Origin: Chionoecetes opilio
Taxonomy: Eukaryota > Arthropoda > Malacostraca > Decapoda > Majidae
DNA length: 64,000 nt
Assembly: GCA_016584305.1 (NCBI GenBank)
Contig: JACEEZ010023648.1
Coordinates: 209,501-273,500, forward strand
Direction: 5' to 3'
Position 1 is the first letter of the stretch, and each line of letters begins with the position of its first letter. The position numbers were made by a program, and so were the translations under genes. This document shows, piece after piece, positions 47,029 to 59,039 of the stretch. Below the pieces are notes generated by a model. The model was not told where the DNA came from, made no database searches, and saw only the letters and a list, made by a program, of their open reading frames with translations.

Positions 47029-47316
47029 TACATATATACTATCAGATATATATTAGCCGATATACAGTCAAACCTCGGGCTTCAAACGTCTCCCTTTTCG
47101 AACAAATCGGTTCACGAACAGAATTTCAAACTCATAATTGCACCAGTTGCCGTACGATAACTCGGTTGCCGAACAAGCTACTCGGCAACTGTGCGCGTCA
47201 GTCACGCCGCGGCCCTCACTCAGTAAACATCCGCGCCGAACTGTTCTTTGATTTGGACGATTTTTCTTGTGTTGTGCATTATTTCGGTATTATTTTACAC
47301 TTGGACCGAAACTCCC

Positions 47317-48654
47317 TACCGTAGATAACACTTAAGTTGCCAGGACAACTTTTTTTTCTATTTACAGACGTGTGGTGGCGTTAATACTTACATTTCTACA
47401 TCCATGATTTCAGGAAGGTTAGAAGGGGCAATCTGGAGACCCTGTGTCATTTTTTGTCTTCATCTGTGTCATAGCATGACTATAAATGAACAAATTACAA
47501 AAATATCACCAGAGTGGCGACCAGCACCAGGGTTGCCAGGTCGTGGACTGTGTTCCTACCCAATCCCATCCCAAAACCAGCCCAAAAACCGTGACCTCGG
47601 TTTCAAAAAACCGCGACAAAACCGCCAAAAAAATAAAAATCTGTTGTGTATGTTTGATGCTCAAGACGACTGACTGGAGTATAACAAAAAGGGGAAAAAA
47701 TATTTGACAAGTAATGTATCTATATTAGCATACATGCCCATTCATGCCTTACATGCTATGCTATATGTTTTTTTCTGGACATTCATTTATATATCAGGTA
47801 TATCAACATTCTCCTGATCGTCAGCATTGGAATAAATGTCCTTTGTAAAAAGTGACAGCATTTCCTCTGTGGGGTTAAACTCATTGCATCACGCGTTATT
47901 TCTATGCATGAATGCACGGACATGTCATGTATTTTCTAAACTCTTGTGTTGCAAGTCACTCACGCAAGCTAATGTATGTCCCCCTCTCATCACGGCAGCT
48001 GTAGCAGTAGAGAGTAAACTGTTTGACAGCCTCTCTGAGTCTCTCTCCTTATACTTTGAATTTAGAGAGAGGCTGAATGAAGGGTGGACCTTGGAAGGTG
48101 TGGCATGACCCAGGCCAATTAATAGTCCCTAGGGATGTCAGTAGGGTGTGACCTCCGTGAGAGGTCACAGCTGAGGTCCTAATCAGGTCGTAGTCCGCTC
48201 GTGATAATCCTTTTTGAGGATAATTGTCCACTTGACCGGGTGCAAACGTGTCATGTGCTTTAGAAGCCAATCAACCCAAAAATCTGCAAGCCTTAGTTAA
48301 AACACCCAAAAAAACCATAACCCGCGACTATCGTTTTTTTCCCCCCAACTTCCATTAAAAAGAGCCCAATTGGGCGGGTATACCTGGCAACCCTGACCAG
48401 CACTAAGGTATGTTCTAAGTGTCCTTCCACCATTGTCGTCGCCCGAAAAAAAAACTAGTAGCGAAATAAACCGTATATACTTGCAGATTCAAAGCATAAA
48501 ACAACACTGAAACAGGGTAGCTTATACAGTCATGATATAAACTACTGTGTATCATCTTCAGTGGCACATACACATCAGTAGTGATGCTATAATTCGTAAT
48601 ATTTGGCGGCTGGCAAAATTATTGCAGCTGGCGACTAAAGTGTTATCTACAGTA
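47317..48654. mobile_element. MITE-J, copy inside Pogo-B copy 3
   Basis: The ends are taccgtagataacacttaag and the inverse of ...aagtgttatctacagta. It sits at the same Pogo-B position as in copy 2 ('cccaattgtg' on one side, 'gggagttt' on the other). Confidence 0.8.
47528..48395. mobile_element. hAT MITE (CAGGGTTGCCAGGT ends)
   Basis: Perfect 14-bp inverted ends, cagggttgccaggt, are flanked by the 8-bp duplication ACCAGCAC (47520-47527, 48396-48403). MITE-J copy 2 gives the near-empty site. The body is non-coding and includes an inverted pair around 'gaggtcaca' near 48150-48170. Confidence 0.92.
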
Positions 48655-48656
48655 CA

Positions 48657-48863
48657 CAATTGGGGGTCTGGTTTCTGTTTACCTTATTGGATTTTAGGAA
48701 ACATTTTCTCTATGAGCTTCCGTCGCAAATAATTACTTTTGGATATAATGACATGTTGTTCATAGGGAGGCGAGAGGCAAGTGTTTTCGAGCGCCTCACT
48801 CTTCTTCCTCTTGTGACCTGCATCGCCTCTGTTCTTCCCTTACCGCGGACACTTTTTTAATGC
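48657..48863 (-). repeat. Pogo-B body block shared with the 17.6-kb Tigger
   Basis: The block is the inverse of 41521-41725 and matches 17617-17812. All three copies show the same decayed frame that once followed the transposase HTH ('gtgtccgcggtaaggg'). Confidence 0.8.
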
Positions 48864-49072
48864 AGATTTGGATATTACATTGCATTTATAGGCATTTTTA
48901 TGCATGAAATACAGCTAAAAAGATTAAAAAAAGGTCTTTATTTTGGGGGTCAGGAACGGATTAATCCATTTTATATTGTTTCTTATGGAAAAATATGTTT
49001 TGGTTTTAGAACAATTCGGTTTTAGGACAACTTTTGGGAACTAATTATGTTCGAAAACCGAAGGCATGTCTG

Positions 49073-49191
<119 letters not shown>

Positions 49192-51408
49192 CCGTATTTG
49201 CCGGCGCATAAGACGCAGTTTTTTCCCTTAAAAAGGAATGCAAAGTTCACCCTGCGTCTAATGCGGCCATATTAGCGAATGAGAGGTCGGGCAGAGAATG
49301 CAGAACAGCCGGTGGTGTATTACTAAAGGGGTCTGGAGTGATCTGTGCTGAGCAGTAGTCTACTGAGCACAAATTTGTTACTGTTATCAACAATAATGCA
49401 TAATACTAAGAAAAGGTTGGAGTTTAAGAGAAAAAATTAGCTGGGGCAACAAGATAGCGATTATTGCTGCCAAGATGGCCGTGTCAGATGTAAACATCAT
49501 CCACCCCCCGCTGCTGCTCTCCATTGTAAAACGTCTGATATCTCAGGTCTGCCGCTTCACCTGGGATACTTCACTCGGCGATGCCCTCCCTGCACCCACC
49601 ATGGGTCATTACCGCTCAGATTCCTCCCCGCACCCATGGAAAAGACAAACATCCCACATATTAGATATCGCCTTAACCCGCATTCGACTCGGGCCGCACA
49701 AGTTGACACAACAGTTGGAAGGAGATGATAGAAGGGAGGCAGAAAATGGTGATGGATTTTTCGCTGGAATGGGTTTTGTAGATAAATGGAATAGTGAAAC
49801 AAAGAGCGTGTTAAAGTTTTATTTGAAGGAGTGTGAGCGGTGAGAGGAAGGTGTAGTATCTTGGGGAGTCTGTCTATACACCCAAGGATGGAGAAAGGGC
49901 GTCCTGGCTTTGTAGTCTATTTGACAGCGAGTCGTTGTACAACGTGGGGACAAGAGGTGCGCGGTGTGTGTCTCTGTGTGTCCTGTGGCTGACTGAATTA
50001 CCTGGCTGATGTTGCAGTTGTGTCAGCGAGGACAAGTCAGGTCAGCGTCAGGTCACCCTCGAATCCTGGTCCCAGACAGGGGGGTGGCCTAAGCCGATGC
50101 AGGTGTGTATGTGCGTGTGTGTGTTAGCGCCGCTACAGTGGTAAGCAAGGTGGGATAGGAAACGGCATAGGCCTTTGTACCACCTCGACCCCTCAATCCT
50201 CACCCGTGTACCTCTACAGATAAGGAAACTGTATGAAAGAGTGCTAGTAAAAAGGCTGCAACGGTACTTGTAGATGGGACAAAAGTCTTCCACACGGTAC
50301 ACCAAGACCAAGACCCATCACGGCGCCACACCGTCCGCCTCAAGGTCGAATCACACCATACCATCATGGTGACACGGCACCGTCCCGTCAGATCCGTTAA
50401 CATTTCTTACATTCAAACAAATAGACGTGTTGCACTAAACGGTGCGCCGCCGTCACGGCTCCAATGCATCACGGTCCTGTCACGTAACGGTTTCTGGGAA
50501 AGAGTATTTTAACGTTATGAGTGTGCCGTGCTGATAATTGTCGTTTTCTCAAGGCTTTTTGTACCCAAAACTGTGTCTTTTAGAGTTCAACGCCTCTTCT
50601 TTATCCAACAGAAGTGCTATTCATGCAAATTTCTTCAGCCATAGCCTCTGAGGCACCATCTCTGCTTAGAGGGTGAGCAGGAACTGCCGAGAATGACGGA
50701 ACCGTGACATATAGTGTGAATACAAGGCACGGCTGACGGAACGCTGCCGTGATTTCAGAGTGTGAACCAGCCTTCACCTGTACCTTCCTGAAGAAAACTA
50801 ATCAACCCTCGCGACTGTTCTAACCTAACTTAACCTTCTGGCTGAAATAACGGTAGATTTTTGGTACTACGTGTAATGCCATTATTATTCGATTGCGCCA
50901 TGGGAAATGGGGCTCAAAATACTCAGAATGAAGAAAGCTACACGATGATGGAGGTAAGAATCCTAGGACTTTTGAAAGCCCACTACCAAAATAATACCAA
51001 TATCTTTGCAAATTCCATAAAGTCTAAACACATAGCAGAAAAGCAACAAAGGCATACCTACAACATTAAATCTAAGTTATATATCATAGGTAGCAAAATA
51101 TTAGAATATCAATACGTAGGGGCATCCTGCAATATATTATGACCGATTTTGGTTACCCTGTCATTCCCTTGACATGTTAACTAGTATAATTTTTCATTCA
51201 CATTCACTTCACTGTGAATATTGTATTAGGTACATGCTCATAATTATTTGCTTTCCTTACAAATCCCATTTTTTTTATAACTTTTGATAAATTTACGAAA
51301 TTATTTTTTTTCACCCAAAAACACCAATATTTTTTTCGTCTCAAAACCTCCTTGTAACATAGGAGTGCGTCTTATACGGAGGTGCGTCTTATGCGCCGGC
51401 AAATACGG
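49192..51408. mobile_element. MITE-E, copy 2
   Basis: Ends ccgtatttgccggcgcataa and inverse. It lacks the foldback present in copy 1 and so records its empty site near 51134. It holds a LINE-I fragment at 49461-49705. Confidence 0.85.
49461..49705 (+). pseudogene. LINE-I fragment inside MITE-E copy 2
   Basis: The frame reads 'LLSIVKRLISQVCRFTWDTS', 'LGDALPAPTMGHYRSDSSPH' and 'RQTSHILDIALTRIRLGPHK', matching residues ~78-141 of the 32466-33170 protein. It lacks both RNase H and the knuckle. Confidence 0.75.
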
Positions 51409-51426
51409 TATATATATATATATATA

Positions 51427-51978
51427 CCGTATTTGCCGGCGCATAAGATATATATATACCGTATTTGCCGGCGCATAAGACGCACCTCCGCATAAGACGC
51501 ACCCGTATTTTACATAAATATTTTGCGAGAAAGCAAATTATTAGTGTTTTGAGGACATTTACTTCTCGCAAATTTATTTAAAAGTTATTAAAAAAAAAAA
51601 ATTGTAAGGGAAAACAAATGATTTTGAGCATGCACCCAAATACAATATTCACAGTGCAGCAAATGTGAATGAAAAATTATACCAGTTAAAATGTAAAGAG
51701 AATGTGTAGGGTAACCAAAATCGGTCATCATTTATTGCAGGATGTTTCACGAATTCATATTCTAATATTATCTACCTATGACATTTAGCTTAGATTTAAT
51801 GTTATAAGTATGCCATTGTTGCTTTTCTGTTATGTGTTTTGACTTTGTTGAAAATTTCCAGTAAATATAATGGTATTATTTTGGTAGTGGGCTTTCAAAA
51901 GTCCTAGGATTCTTACCTCCATTATCGTGTATCTATCTTCGTTCTGTGTATTTTGATCCCCATTTCCCATGGCGCAAA
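51427..51978 (-). mobile_element. MITE-E, copy 3, truncated and inverted, with a doubled terminus
   Basis: A lone 22-bp terminus (51427-51448) is followed by TA repeats and a second terminus (51459). About 520 bp of inverted MITE-E right arm then runs to about 51978, where the gypsy segment begins. Its right end faces that of copy 2. Confidence 0.8.
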
Positions 51979-51984
51979 TTATTT

Positions 51985-53112
51985 CCATGCTTTATTATTC
52001 TTGATAATAAAGACCTAAACGTGACACTTGTGTTTTCTCCAACAATCTCCCAGGCATTAAGCACCCCGAACCCATACGTAGCAAGTGACGGGCCACAGAG
52101 AGTGGTGGTTCGTTACAGTGGTGTCAGCAGTGGGATAGACAATAGTAAAACCGTGTCCAGTGTCGTGGCGGATTGTCCAGTCGTGAGAAGATGGATGAAG
52201 GTGCCGAAGGACGTGAAGTGAAACCAAGTGGCAGTGATTCAGATACTCAGCCGAACTGGGCGCAACTGGAGGCCTTATTGACAATGGCACGTGACATTAA
52301 AGATATTAAAAACAGCCAGACCCAAGCCGCGGAGGAACTAAAACAAACCATGCGAGTGGGCTTTTGTGAGGTGAGAGACGAGGCGAACCAGTTCACTCGA
52401 GAAACTTCTGAGAGAATGAAGGAGGAATTAAAAGAAGAAGTGAAGGCGGAAATGAATGCGTGGCAAACTGAAATGTCAGCCGTGGCCATTGCAGTGCAAG
52501 CCCTGGCTGGTCGGATAGGTAGATTGGAGGTGTGTGGTGACCCCAGGGAGGATGCAGAACCGGGTAGAGGCCCTTGTGACGTGAGACAGAGGTGCCTAAG
52601 CACCCACTCAGCACCAGAAGTTATGTGTGTCCAACAGGTGCCTTGCTTCCCTCGTTTGGTTGAATTCCCGGCTCAAGCAGCGCACAGGACTGTCGTGGCT
52701 CCCGCTTCTCCCACTTTCCCCACCATCCCTGCCTTTATCACCCCACTCACGTCACCTCACGGCCACCAGACCCACACTGTGCGACGGAAGCCACAGGACT
52801 TCGATGGTTGCGTGTCACTGGAGGCGTACTTGGCCCAATTTGAGCTCTTGGCTGATGTCCAGGCCTAGGAGATTGTTGGAGCAAACACAAGTGTCACGTT
52901 TAGGTCTTTATTACCCACTATGACGAGACTGTCTGCCTCCCAAAACACACGTAACTGTTCGTGCACCACAGTAGTCCAATGTGCACAGTAATCCAATGGT
53001 GGTAGCGGAGGAATGGGGGAGAACTGGCTCAAGCTGCCTCTCCACCCCGACTGCCTCTCACTCATCACCTTGCACTCCTCATCCACTCGCTTTGCCTCGA
53101 ACTGAGGTCCGA
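51985..53112. mobile_element. Gypsy 5' fragment with an inverted LTR piece
   Basis: The end of a 5' LTR (with AATAAA at 52014-52019) runs to TTACA at about 52117. It is followed by a tRNA-complementary primer site, tggtgtcagcagtgggat (52119-52136), then gag. At 52865 the sequence switches to an inverted LTR piece (52865 to about 53112): 52868-52912 is the reverse complement of 52011-52055. The joint shares 'ccaggc' microhomology with the LTR. Confidence 0.8.
52173..52865 (+). pseudogene. Gypsy gag N-terminal part, truncated
   Basis: The open frame holds an acidic start ('MDEGAEGREVKPSGSDSD'), a coiled-coil region ('EELKQTMRVGFCEVRDEANQ') and a Pro/Ser-rich linker. It ends at the capsid start 'RRKPQDFDGCVSLEAYLAQF' then 'ELLADVQA', where the inverted LTR begins. 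This is the segment expected upstream of the capsid end seen at 45017, so the two loci probably belong to one family (inference). Two ATGs are possible; the one at 52191 ('MDEGAEG') looks native. Gag would form the particle. Confidence 0.75.
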
Positions 53113-53114
53113 AC

Positions 53115-53158
53115 TGACACACACACACACACAACACACACACACACACACACACCAA
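53115..53158. repeat. (CA)n microsatellite
   Basis: CA repeat between the inverted LTR and LINE-CR. Confidence 0.95.
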
Positions 53159-53179
53159 CAAGCAATTAGGCCACTCGAA

Positions 53180-53775
53180 ACAAGATCACAGGAGATACAT
53201 ATCAGTTGCTGAGGAATATAAGAATGGCATTCAAATATCTGGATGAAGAGATGATTAAGAAATTGATAACATCTTTGATTCGACCAAAGTTGGAATATGC
53301 GGCAGTGATTTGGTCACCACATAAAAAGAAGGATATAAGGAAGATTGAGAGAATACAAAGAGCAGCCACAAAAATTGCTCCAAGCCTGAGAGATTTACCA
53401 TATGAGGAAAGACTTTCAAAACTAAAACTCCCAACTCTTGAGAAAAGAAGAGAAAGGGGAGATTTTATAGCAGTGTATAGAGCATCAATGGGTCTGGAAA
53501 AAATTGATAGAGAAGATCTGTTTGTGTGGGACGATAGAAGTGCAAGAGGTCATGAGAAGAAATTGAAAAGGACAACATGCAAGAGGGACATGAAAAAATA
53601 CAGCTTCCCGTATAGAAGCATAGAAGCCTGGAACAACCTTGATGCAAAAGTGATTAATGCAAGAAGTATTCAGGACTTCAAAGGCAGGCTGGATAATAGT
53701 AGATTTGGAGACGGGACAGTACGAGCATAGCTCTTTTCCTGTATGTTACAACTAGGTAAATACAACTAGGTAAAT
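53180..53775 (+). mobile_element. LINE-CR 3' end, second copy
   Basis: The end of ORF2 is open (53206-53730, 174 residues: 'LRNIRMAFKYLDEEMIKKL ... RFGDGTVRA'). It is better preserved than 22760-23279, and 'DLFVWDDRSARG' has no frameshift here. The tail carries two tandem actaggtaaata units. It is 5'-truncated. Confidence 0.9.
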
Positions 53776-53794
53776 ATACACACAAAAAAAACAT

Positions 53795-53917
53795 GTACGA
53801 AGCAGCGCAAAACTCGGGGAGATAATGCGCAAAAGTTGGGATGGTAAGAATTTAGGACTCGGCGCGAAACTCGTGGATCGCGAAACTTGCATAACGTGAA
53901 ACCCGGGAGGGTACTGT
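53795..53917 (-). mobile_element. MITE-I terminal fragment
   Basis: On the minus strand it begins cagtaccctcccgggtttca and continues 'cgcgaaact', matching 61448-61570. The other end is missing. Confidence 0.75.
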
Positions 53918-54091
53918 ATATACAGTAAAACCTTTATAACTTGGCACGATAGGGGCTCTGCCCCTTGCCGAGTTATTCAATATGCCGAATTATGCAAATG
54001 CCCTCTTCTGATATGGGTAAAAAAAATAAAAAATAAAAATTGTAAATACAGTAATGTTTTGGGATTACATCATACAGTACTGTATTTCAAG

Positions 54092-54190
54092 ATGTCAGCT
54101 CCATCACGCAAGGGTGTCTCCAGCAGGAGGGGAATAAAGTTGAAGAGCCTGAGCCTGCAGGAAAAGGTCAAAAGGACAAAAAGACGACTT
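54092..54190 (+). pseudogene. Pogo-C transposase start fragment
   Basis: From ATG the frame reads 'MSAPSRKGVSSRRGIKLKSL' then 'SLQEKVKRTKRR', the basic leader and first helix of a pogo HTH. It joins deleted DNA after that and has the same start as the 37446 fragment. Confidence 0.75.
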
Positions 54191-54334
54191 TATGCGACTA
54201 AGGATATGCCGAGTGTAAGCAAAGAGATGCAGTTATAAAGGCAATACTTTATTTTTTGCCGACTTTCTGTTTACATGTTCACACAAGAGGTTGTGAGGGC
54301 ATGATATGCCGAGTGAAAACCAAGAGATGCAGTT

Positions 54335-54701
54335 TAGGAGAGGCGGTAGCAGAGTGGTTAGCGTCACCGGGTGACGTTCTCGAAGACCCGAGTTCGATCC
54401 CGAGTGAGACTCATAAATCCACTTAAAATCTTTCTGCAAAGTCGAGTGGCCTAAGAACACCCACATGCCCTGTCCATTAACTCTATCTTCGACTGCGAGT
54501 GCATGGGAGGACACAGGGGGGCGGCATGAGCCTCTAAATCACAGGCGTCACTATAAAAATCCTGCCTGCGCCACCACGGGCGAGAGCCAACCATCACAGC
54601 CCTCAAGTGAGCCTCCAGGGCCCACTATCTGAGCCCTGGAGGTCACTGCCTACAGGCACTATAGGCATAGATGGGAAAAAAAAAAAAAAAAAAAAAAAAA
54701 A
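54335..54701 (+). mobile_element. SINE-1: tRNA-derived, full length, with poly(A)
   Basis: The head holds an A box (gtagcagagtggttagcgtc) and a B box (gagttcgatccc) spaced as in tRNA genes. A ~250-bp body ('ccacccatgccctgtccatt', 'gccaccacgggcgagagcc') and a 26-base A tail follow. It would be made by RNA polymerase III and mobilised by a LINE. Other copies: 11275-11512, 61575-61870 and 62985-63340. Confidence 0.85.
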
Positions 54702-54764
54702 CTGCCTTGCCGAGTTATATCAAATTCTGAGTTATACAATCCCAAGTTATAAGGGTTTTACTGT

Positions 54765-54795
<31 letters not shown>

Positions 54796-55914
54796 ACAGT
54801 CGACCCTCGATTTAACGGACTAAAAGGGGAGAGAAGTGGTCTGTTAAAGCTGATTGTCCATTAGTGCGAGGATATTTTCTCAAGGGTGTGAAAATATCGG
54901 AAAAACAAAAAATTGTGAAATAAATGAGAAATGATCACAAACACAACCAGACCATGTAGCTATGTTAGGAGGTAAACAGTGACTGGCGCTTCATGCTGGA
55001 TTTGGGACGCTCCTGCACGCTGTGAAATAAATGAGAAATAATCACAAAACACAACCAAACCGTGTAGCTATGTTGGGAGGTAAACAGTGACTGGCGCTAA
55101 ATGCTGGATTTGGTACTCTCGCCCACAACTACTTGGGACTGGTATTAGGAGAGGTAGTACGTCTCCAGGCTCGCTCATTACTGCTTGGTATGCTATGAAA
55201 TATAATTATTCTAGGTGAATGTAGACATATAATCTCATTTTAATGTCTCATATCATTATCGTCTCATGTCATTATAATGTCTCACGGCAAACACAACTTA
55301 ATTAAACTAAGCTTGTAAACATGCGCTCCGACTGGCAGACACTTATAAGGCTCCCTACACACAACCACTCACCACCGTCGGCGCTTCCCGTCGGTGCTTG
55401 CCGACGAGCAATGTCGTTGCCAGTTGTGTCCATTCGGTTACATTTTGCTCGTCGGCATTCTGTCCACACTGCCACTTTTGAGTAACGAACACTCTATCGA
55501 CGGGAAGCACCGACAGTGGTGAGTGGTAGTGTGTACAGGGCTTAAAAGGCGCTGTCACTAGCACTTTTTCCGTCTGTCAGACGATGAGTCTGACGAGTTC
55601 CGACTTGCCAACCATGAACCATGAATGCATCCATTCACGTTTTTAGCTAGTTATGCTTGTTTACGATTGACAATATATATAGGTAAGTGTATAGCAGCGA
55701 TAGCCTGCCGGGGTGTCGGAGCGATGTTTGTTTACAATCAACGAAAACAGTGCAGGCGAACAGCTGTGTGTGTGGGACGGTTTGCAGTCTGCCGGGGTGG
55801 TGGCTTCGGCCAACACTAGAGGAGAAGAGAGGAGAGGACCTACGAAGCGATACTAAGCAAAAGAGATCACAAGAAGAAGAAGAAGAAGAAGAATTCAAGA
55901 AATGATAATACACA

Positions 55915-56915
55915 CAACCCTCGTTTTCCCGGACCTCCATTTCCCGGATATCGGATTTGCCGGTCAAAATCCGAGGTCTGGGAATATGGCAGAGTCCCGG
56001 ACAAATGCCTGGTCCAGTCCATAAATCAACAAAGTTGTCCGGCGGTCCAAGCGTCTCCTGTCACCCCTGGTCAGTGTCCGCTCCTCCCGCCATGTGGCAG
56101 CATGCTCAGCGGTCGTATTGTTTACATTTGGGCACACATCACTCACGGTTCACCTGCACCGCCTCTGTCAGTCCCCTGACTCCCACTGCTCCTGATGCAG
56201 GAACGTCTCTGAGACTATTGAACACTTTCTGCTGTAGTGTCGGCGCTTCCACTCTCACCATGTAGTGCTACGCTCTCAACTCCTCACCCTGAACGTTGCC
56301 ACTTTTGACCTGCCCACCCTGCTGGCGGCTGCTGGCCTCCCGCTAGGTGGCAGCATGCTCAGCGGTCGTATTGTTTACATTTGGGCACACGACACCCACG
56401 GTTCACCTACACTGCCTCCGTCAGTCCTCTGACCCCCACTGCCCCTGGTGCAGGAACGTCTCTGAGACTATATTGAAGACTTTCTGCTGCAGTGTCCGCA
56501 CTTCCACTCCCACCGTGTAGTGCTACGCTCAACTCCTCACCCTGAACGTCACCACCTGTGACCTGCCCACCCTGCTGGCGGCAGCTGGCGTCCACCCCTC
56601 CCGGCAACACGCTGTCATCCGCCTCACCTGTGCCTTCCTGAGGAAGACAGGTCAACTACAGTGCCTGTGATGGCATCATAGGACATCACCAGGGCTCATA
56701 GTGTTCCCCAAGTGATCCTCGCAGCCCAAAAAACAACAACAAAGTGATGTAAAAGTCTGCGGCGGGGTAGTTGATATTGACGGTAGCCGGACAGTAAATA
56801 CTAGAGTAGGATAAACGTCCGGGGGTGGGTAATGGCCTTGGACTGTTGCGATTCCCTGACGTTTGCGGTTCCCGGACCAGTGCTCCCCCCTATTAGTCCG
56901 GGAAAACGAGGGTTG
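55915..56915 (+). mobile_element. MITE-F, copy 2
   Basis: Ends caaccctcgttttcccgg and inverse. Inside, a ~253-bp part of the LINE-I 3' end is tandemly duplicated (about 56091-56343 and 56344-56600) and runs on to the 3' UTR at about 56745. Confidence 0.85.
56091..56745 (+). pseudogene. LINE-I 3' end, tandemly duplicated, in MITE-F copy 2
   Basis: Both units cover the segment encoding the CCHC knuckle and the leucine-rich tail ('LLAAAG' block). The second runs through 'ctcacctgtgccttcctgag' into the UTR and 'aaacaacaacaa'. Neither is open. Confidence 0.75.
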
Positions 56916-56925
56916 TTTGTACATA

Positions 56926-58004
56926 CAACCCTCGTTTTCCTGGACTATAAGGGGGCAGCACTAGTCCGGGAACCGCAAACGTCCGGGAATCGCAACAGTC
57001 CGAGGCCATTACCAACCCCCGGACGTTTATCCTACTCTGTCCGGCAACCACCAATATCAACTACCCCGCCGCGGACTTTTACGTCACTTTGTTATAATTT
57101 TTGTTGTTTTTAGGGCTGCGAGGATCTCTTGGGGAACACTATGAGCCCTGGTGATGTCCTAAGATGCTATCACAGGCACTGTAGTTGACCTGTCTTCCTC
57201 AGGAAGGCACAGGTGAGGCGGAGTACAATGTGTTGCCGGGAAGGGGGTACACCAGCCGCCGCCAGCAGGGTGAGCACTACACGGTAGGAGTGGAAGCGCG
57301 GACACTGCAGCAGAAAGTTTTCAATAGTCTCAGAGACGTTCCAGCACCAGGGGCAGTGAGGGTCAGGGGACTCACGGAGATGGTGCAGGTGAGTCGTGAG
57401 TGTCGTGTGCCCCAGGCGGAGGCAGATGAGGGTGACATCGAGGACGCGGAACTTTTTCCTTATCCATGGCTGGGGGGAAGAGTCACTGCGGTATTGGGCC
57501 CATGGAGGTGATGCGGAGGGCATCGCCGAGCGTGTTGTTCCAGGTGGAGCAGCAGACCCAGGAGATGAGGAGTTTGGCCGCGGAGAGCGGCAGAGGGAAG
57601 GGTGTTGAGTATACTGCTGTTAAGGCCATCTTGGCCTTAACACTTTAGACACTTTGTCGGTAGCACTCATACGTCATGTGCCATACAATACATACATATA
57701 ACATGCTAAACATGGATTAATATACATGTACAGGTAATAACAACATATGATTGCAAGGTGTACTTACAATAGATGTAAACATTACATTATAAATGTAAAC
57801 AATACGACCGCTGAGCATGCTGGCACCTGGCGGGAGGCGCGGACACTGACCAGGAGTGACAGGAGACGCTCGGACCGCCGGACAACTTTGTTGATTTACG
57901 GACTGGACCAGGCATTTGTCCGGGACTCTGACATATCCCCGAACCTCGGATTTTGACCGGCAAATCCGATATCCAGGAAATGGGGTCCGGGAAAACGAGG
58001 GTTA
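56926..58004 (-). mobile_element. MITE-F, copy 3, inverted next to copy 2
   Basis: It starts caaccctcgttttcctgg, with the arm that forms the right end of copy 2, so the two are head-to-head with a 10-bp spacer (tttgtacata). It holds LINE-I on the minus strand (57107-57625) without the tandem duplication. Confidence 0.85.
57107..57625 (-). pseudogene. LINE-I C-terminal region in MITE-F copy 3
   Basis: The minus strand reads 'YRSDSSPQPWIRKKFRVLDV', 'LICLRLGHTTLTTHLHHLRE', 'CPWCWNVSETIENFLLQC' (His of the knuckle replaced by Asn) and 'VLRLTCAFLRKTGQLQCL'. About 40 codons are lost before 'LLAAAG' relative to the 32466 copy. Confidence 0.8.
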
Positions 58005-58287
58005 AGTTTACTAATATTCACCATTTTAACCCACATACACACCTTCTACAACTAAATCACTAGTAACACAGGCTCCTTCCTTATATATCTTAATATCTGA
58101 TACATTAAAACTTCTTAAAACCCAAGCATTCCAAAATAATAAGAAAAAAATTATATTGAGTTGAAGATTCGAGCGGCGATAAGCAGTCTGATATGCCATT
58201 CTTGCCCGCAAATTTGTCTCGCGAATGGAGTCCGTTAAATCTGAAATCCGTTAAATCGTGGTCCGTTAAATCGAGGGTCGACTGTAT

Positions 58288-59009
58288 ATTTACTAGCATG
58301 GTTTCCCATTCATGCCTTACATGCTATACAATGGGTTTTTTTCTGAACATTTATATATCAGGTATATCAACATACTCTTGATCATCAGCATTGGAATAAA
58401 TGTCCTTTGTAAAAAGTGACAGCATTTCCTCTGTGGGTTAAACTCATTGCAACAGTACGTGTTATTTCTATGCATGAATACATGGACAATTGGACATGTA
58501 ATGTACTTTCTAAACTCTTGTGTTGCAAGTCACTCACGCAAGCTATTTTATGTCCTCTGATCACTGCAGTAGAGAGTAAACTGTGTCTGACAGCCTCTTT
58601 GAGTCTCTCTCCTTATCTACTTAAGAAGTTAGAGAGAGGCTGAATGGGGATTGGGCCTTGAAGGTGTGAATGAAGGTGTGGCATGACCCAGGTCAATATA
58701 ATTTCTCATCCCTGGGGATGTCAGTAGGATGTGACCTCCGTGAGAGGTCACGGCTGAGGTCCTAATCAGGTCAAAGTCCAGTCGTGATAATCCTCCTTGA
58801 TGATAATTGTTGTGATAATCCTCCTTGAGGATTATCATGACTGGGTGCAAATGTTTCATGTGTTTTCGAAGACTATCAACCCAAAAATCCGCAACTTTAT
58901 AAGAAAAAACAGCCCCAAAACAGCCAACCCGCGACTATCGTTTTTAACCCCCCCAACCTTTTCTAAAAAGAGCCCAATTAGGCTGGTAAACGTGGACCTG
59001 GCAACCCTG
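58288..59009. mobile_element. hAT MITE, second copy, left-truncated
   Basis: It matches 47720-48395 closely ('cattcatgccttacatgct', 'gacagcatttcctctgtggg') and ends in acctggcaaccctg at 58996-59009. The left terminus is missing, cut next to Pogo-A copy 3. Confidence 0.85.
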
Positions 59010-59039
59010 CTTTGAGAGCTCAAGGGGTTGGCCCTGTGT

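Larger units (their letters stand above)
47065..49072 (+). mobile_element. Pogo-B, copy 3, holding MITE-J and a hAT MITE
   Basis: The ends are cagtcaaacctcgggcttc and the inverse of ...aaccgaaggcatgtctg, flanked by TA. It aligns in inverse orientation with 40946-42475. Nesting order: Pogo-B, then MITE-J (47317-48654), then hAT (47528-48395). Confidence 0.85.
53924..54763. mobile_element. Pogo-C, copy 2, holding SINE-1
   Basis: The ends are cagtaaaacctttataactt and the inverse ...aagggttttactg, flanked by TA. It has a 33-codon transposase start at 54092. SINE-1 (54335-54701) interrupts it. It supplies the empty site for the 37569-38270 insertion. Confidence 0.85.
54797..58284. mobile_element. 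Pogo-A, copy 3, holding two MITE-F
   Basis: The ends are cagtcgaccctcgatttaac and inverse, flanked by TA. The arms match the copy at 27058. No transposase HTH remains. MITE-F copies 2 and 3 interrupt it at 55915-58004, between 'aatgataatac' and 'tttactaatattca', which are nearly adjacent in the other copies. Confidence 0.85.

Noticed and set aside
54335..54420. A tRNA gene
   Set aside because: The A and B boxes are present but the cloverleaf is degraded, and the unit continues into a repeated SINE body with poly(A). The heads at 43275-43352 and 63250-63340 are judged likewise.
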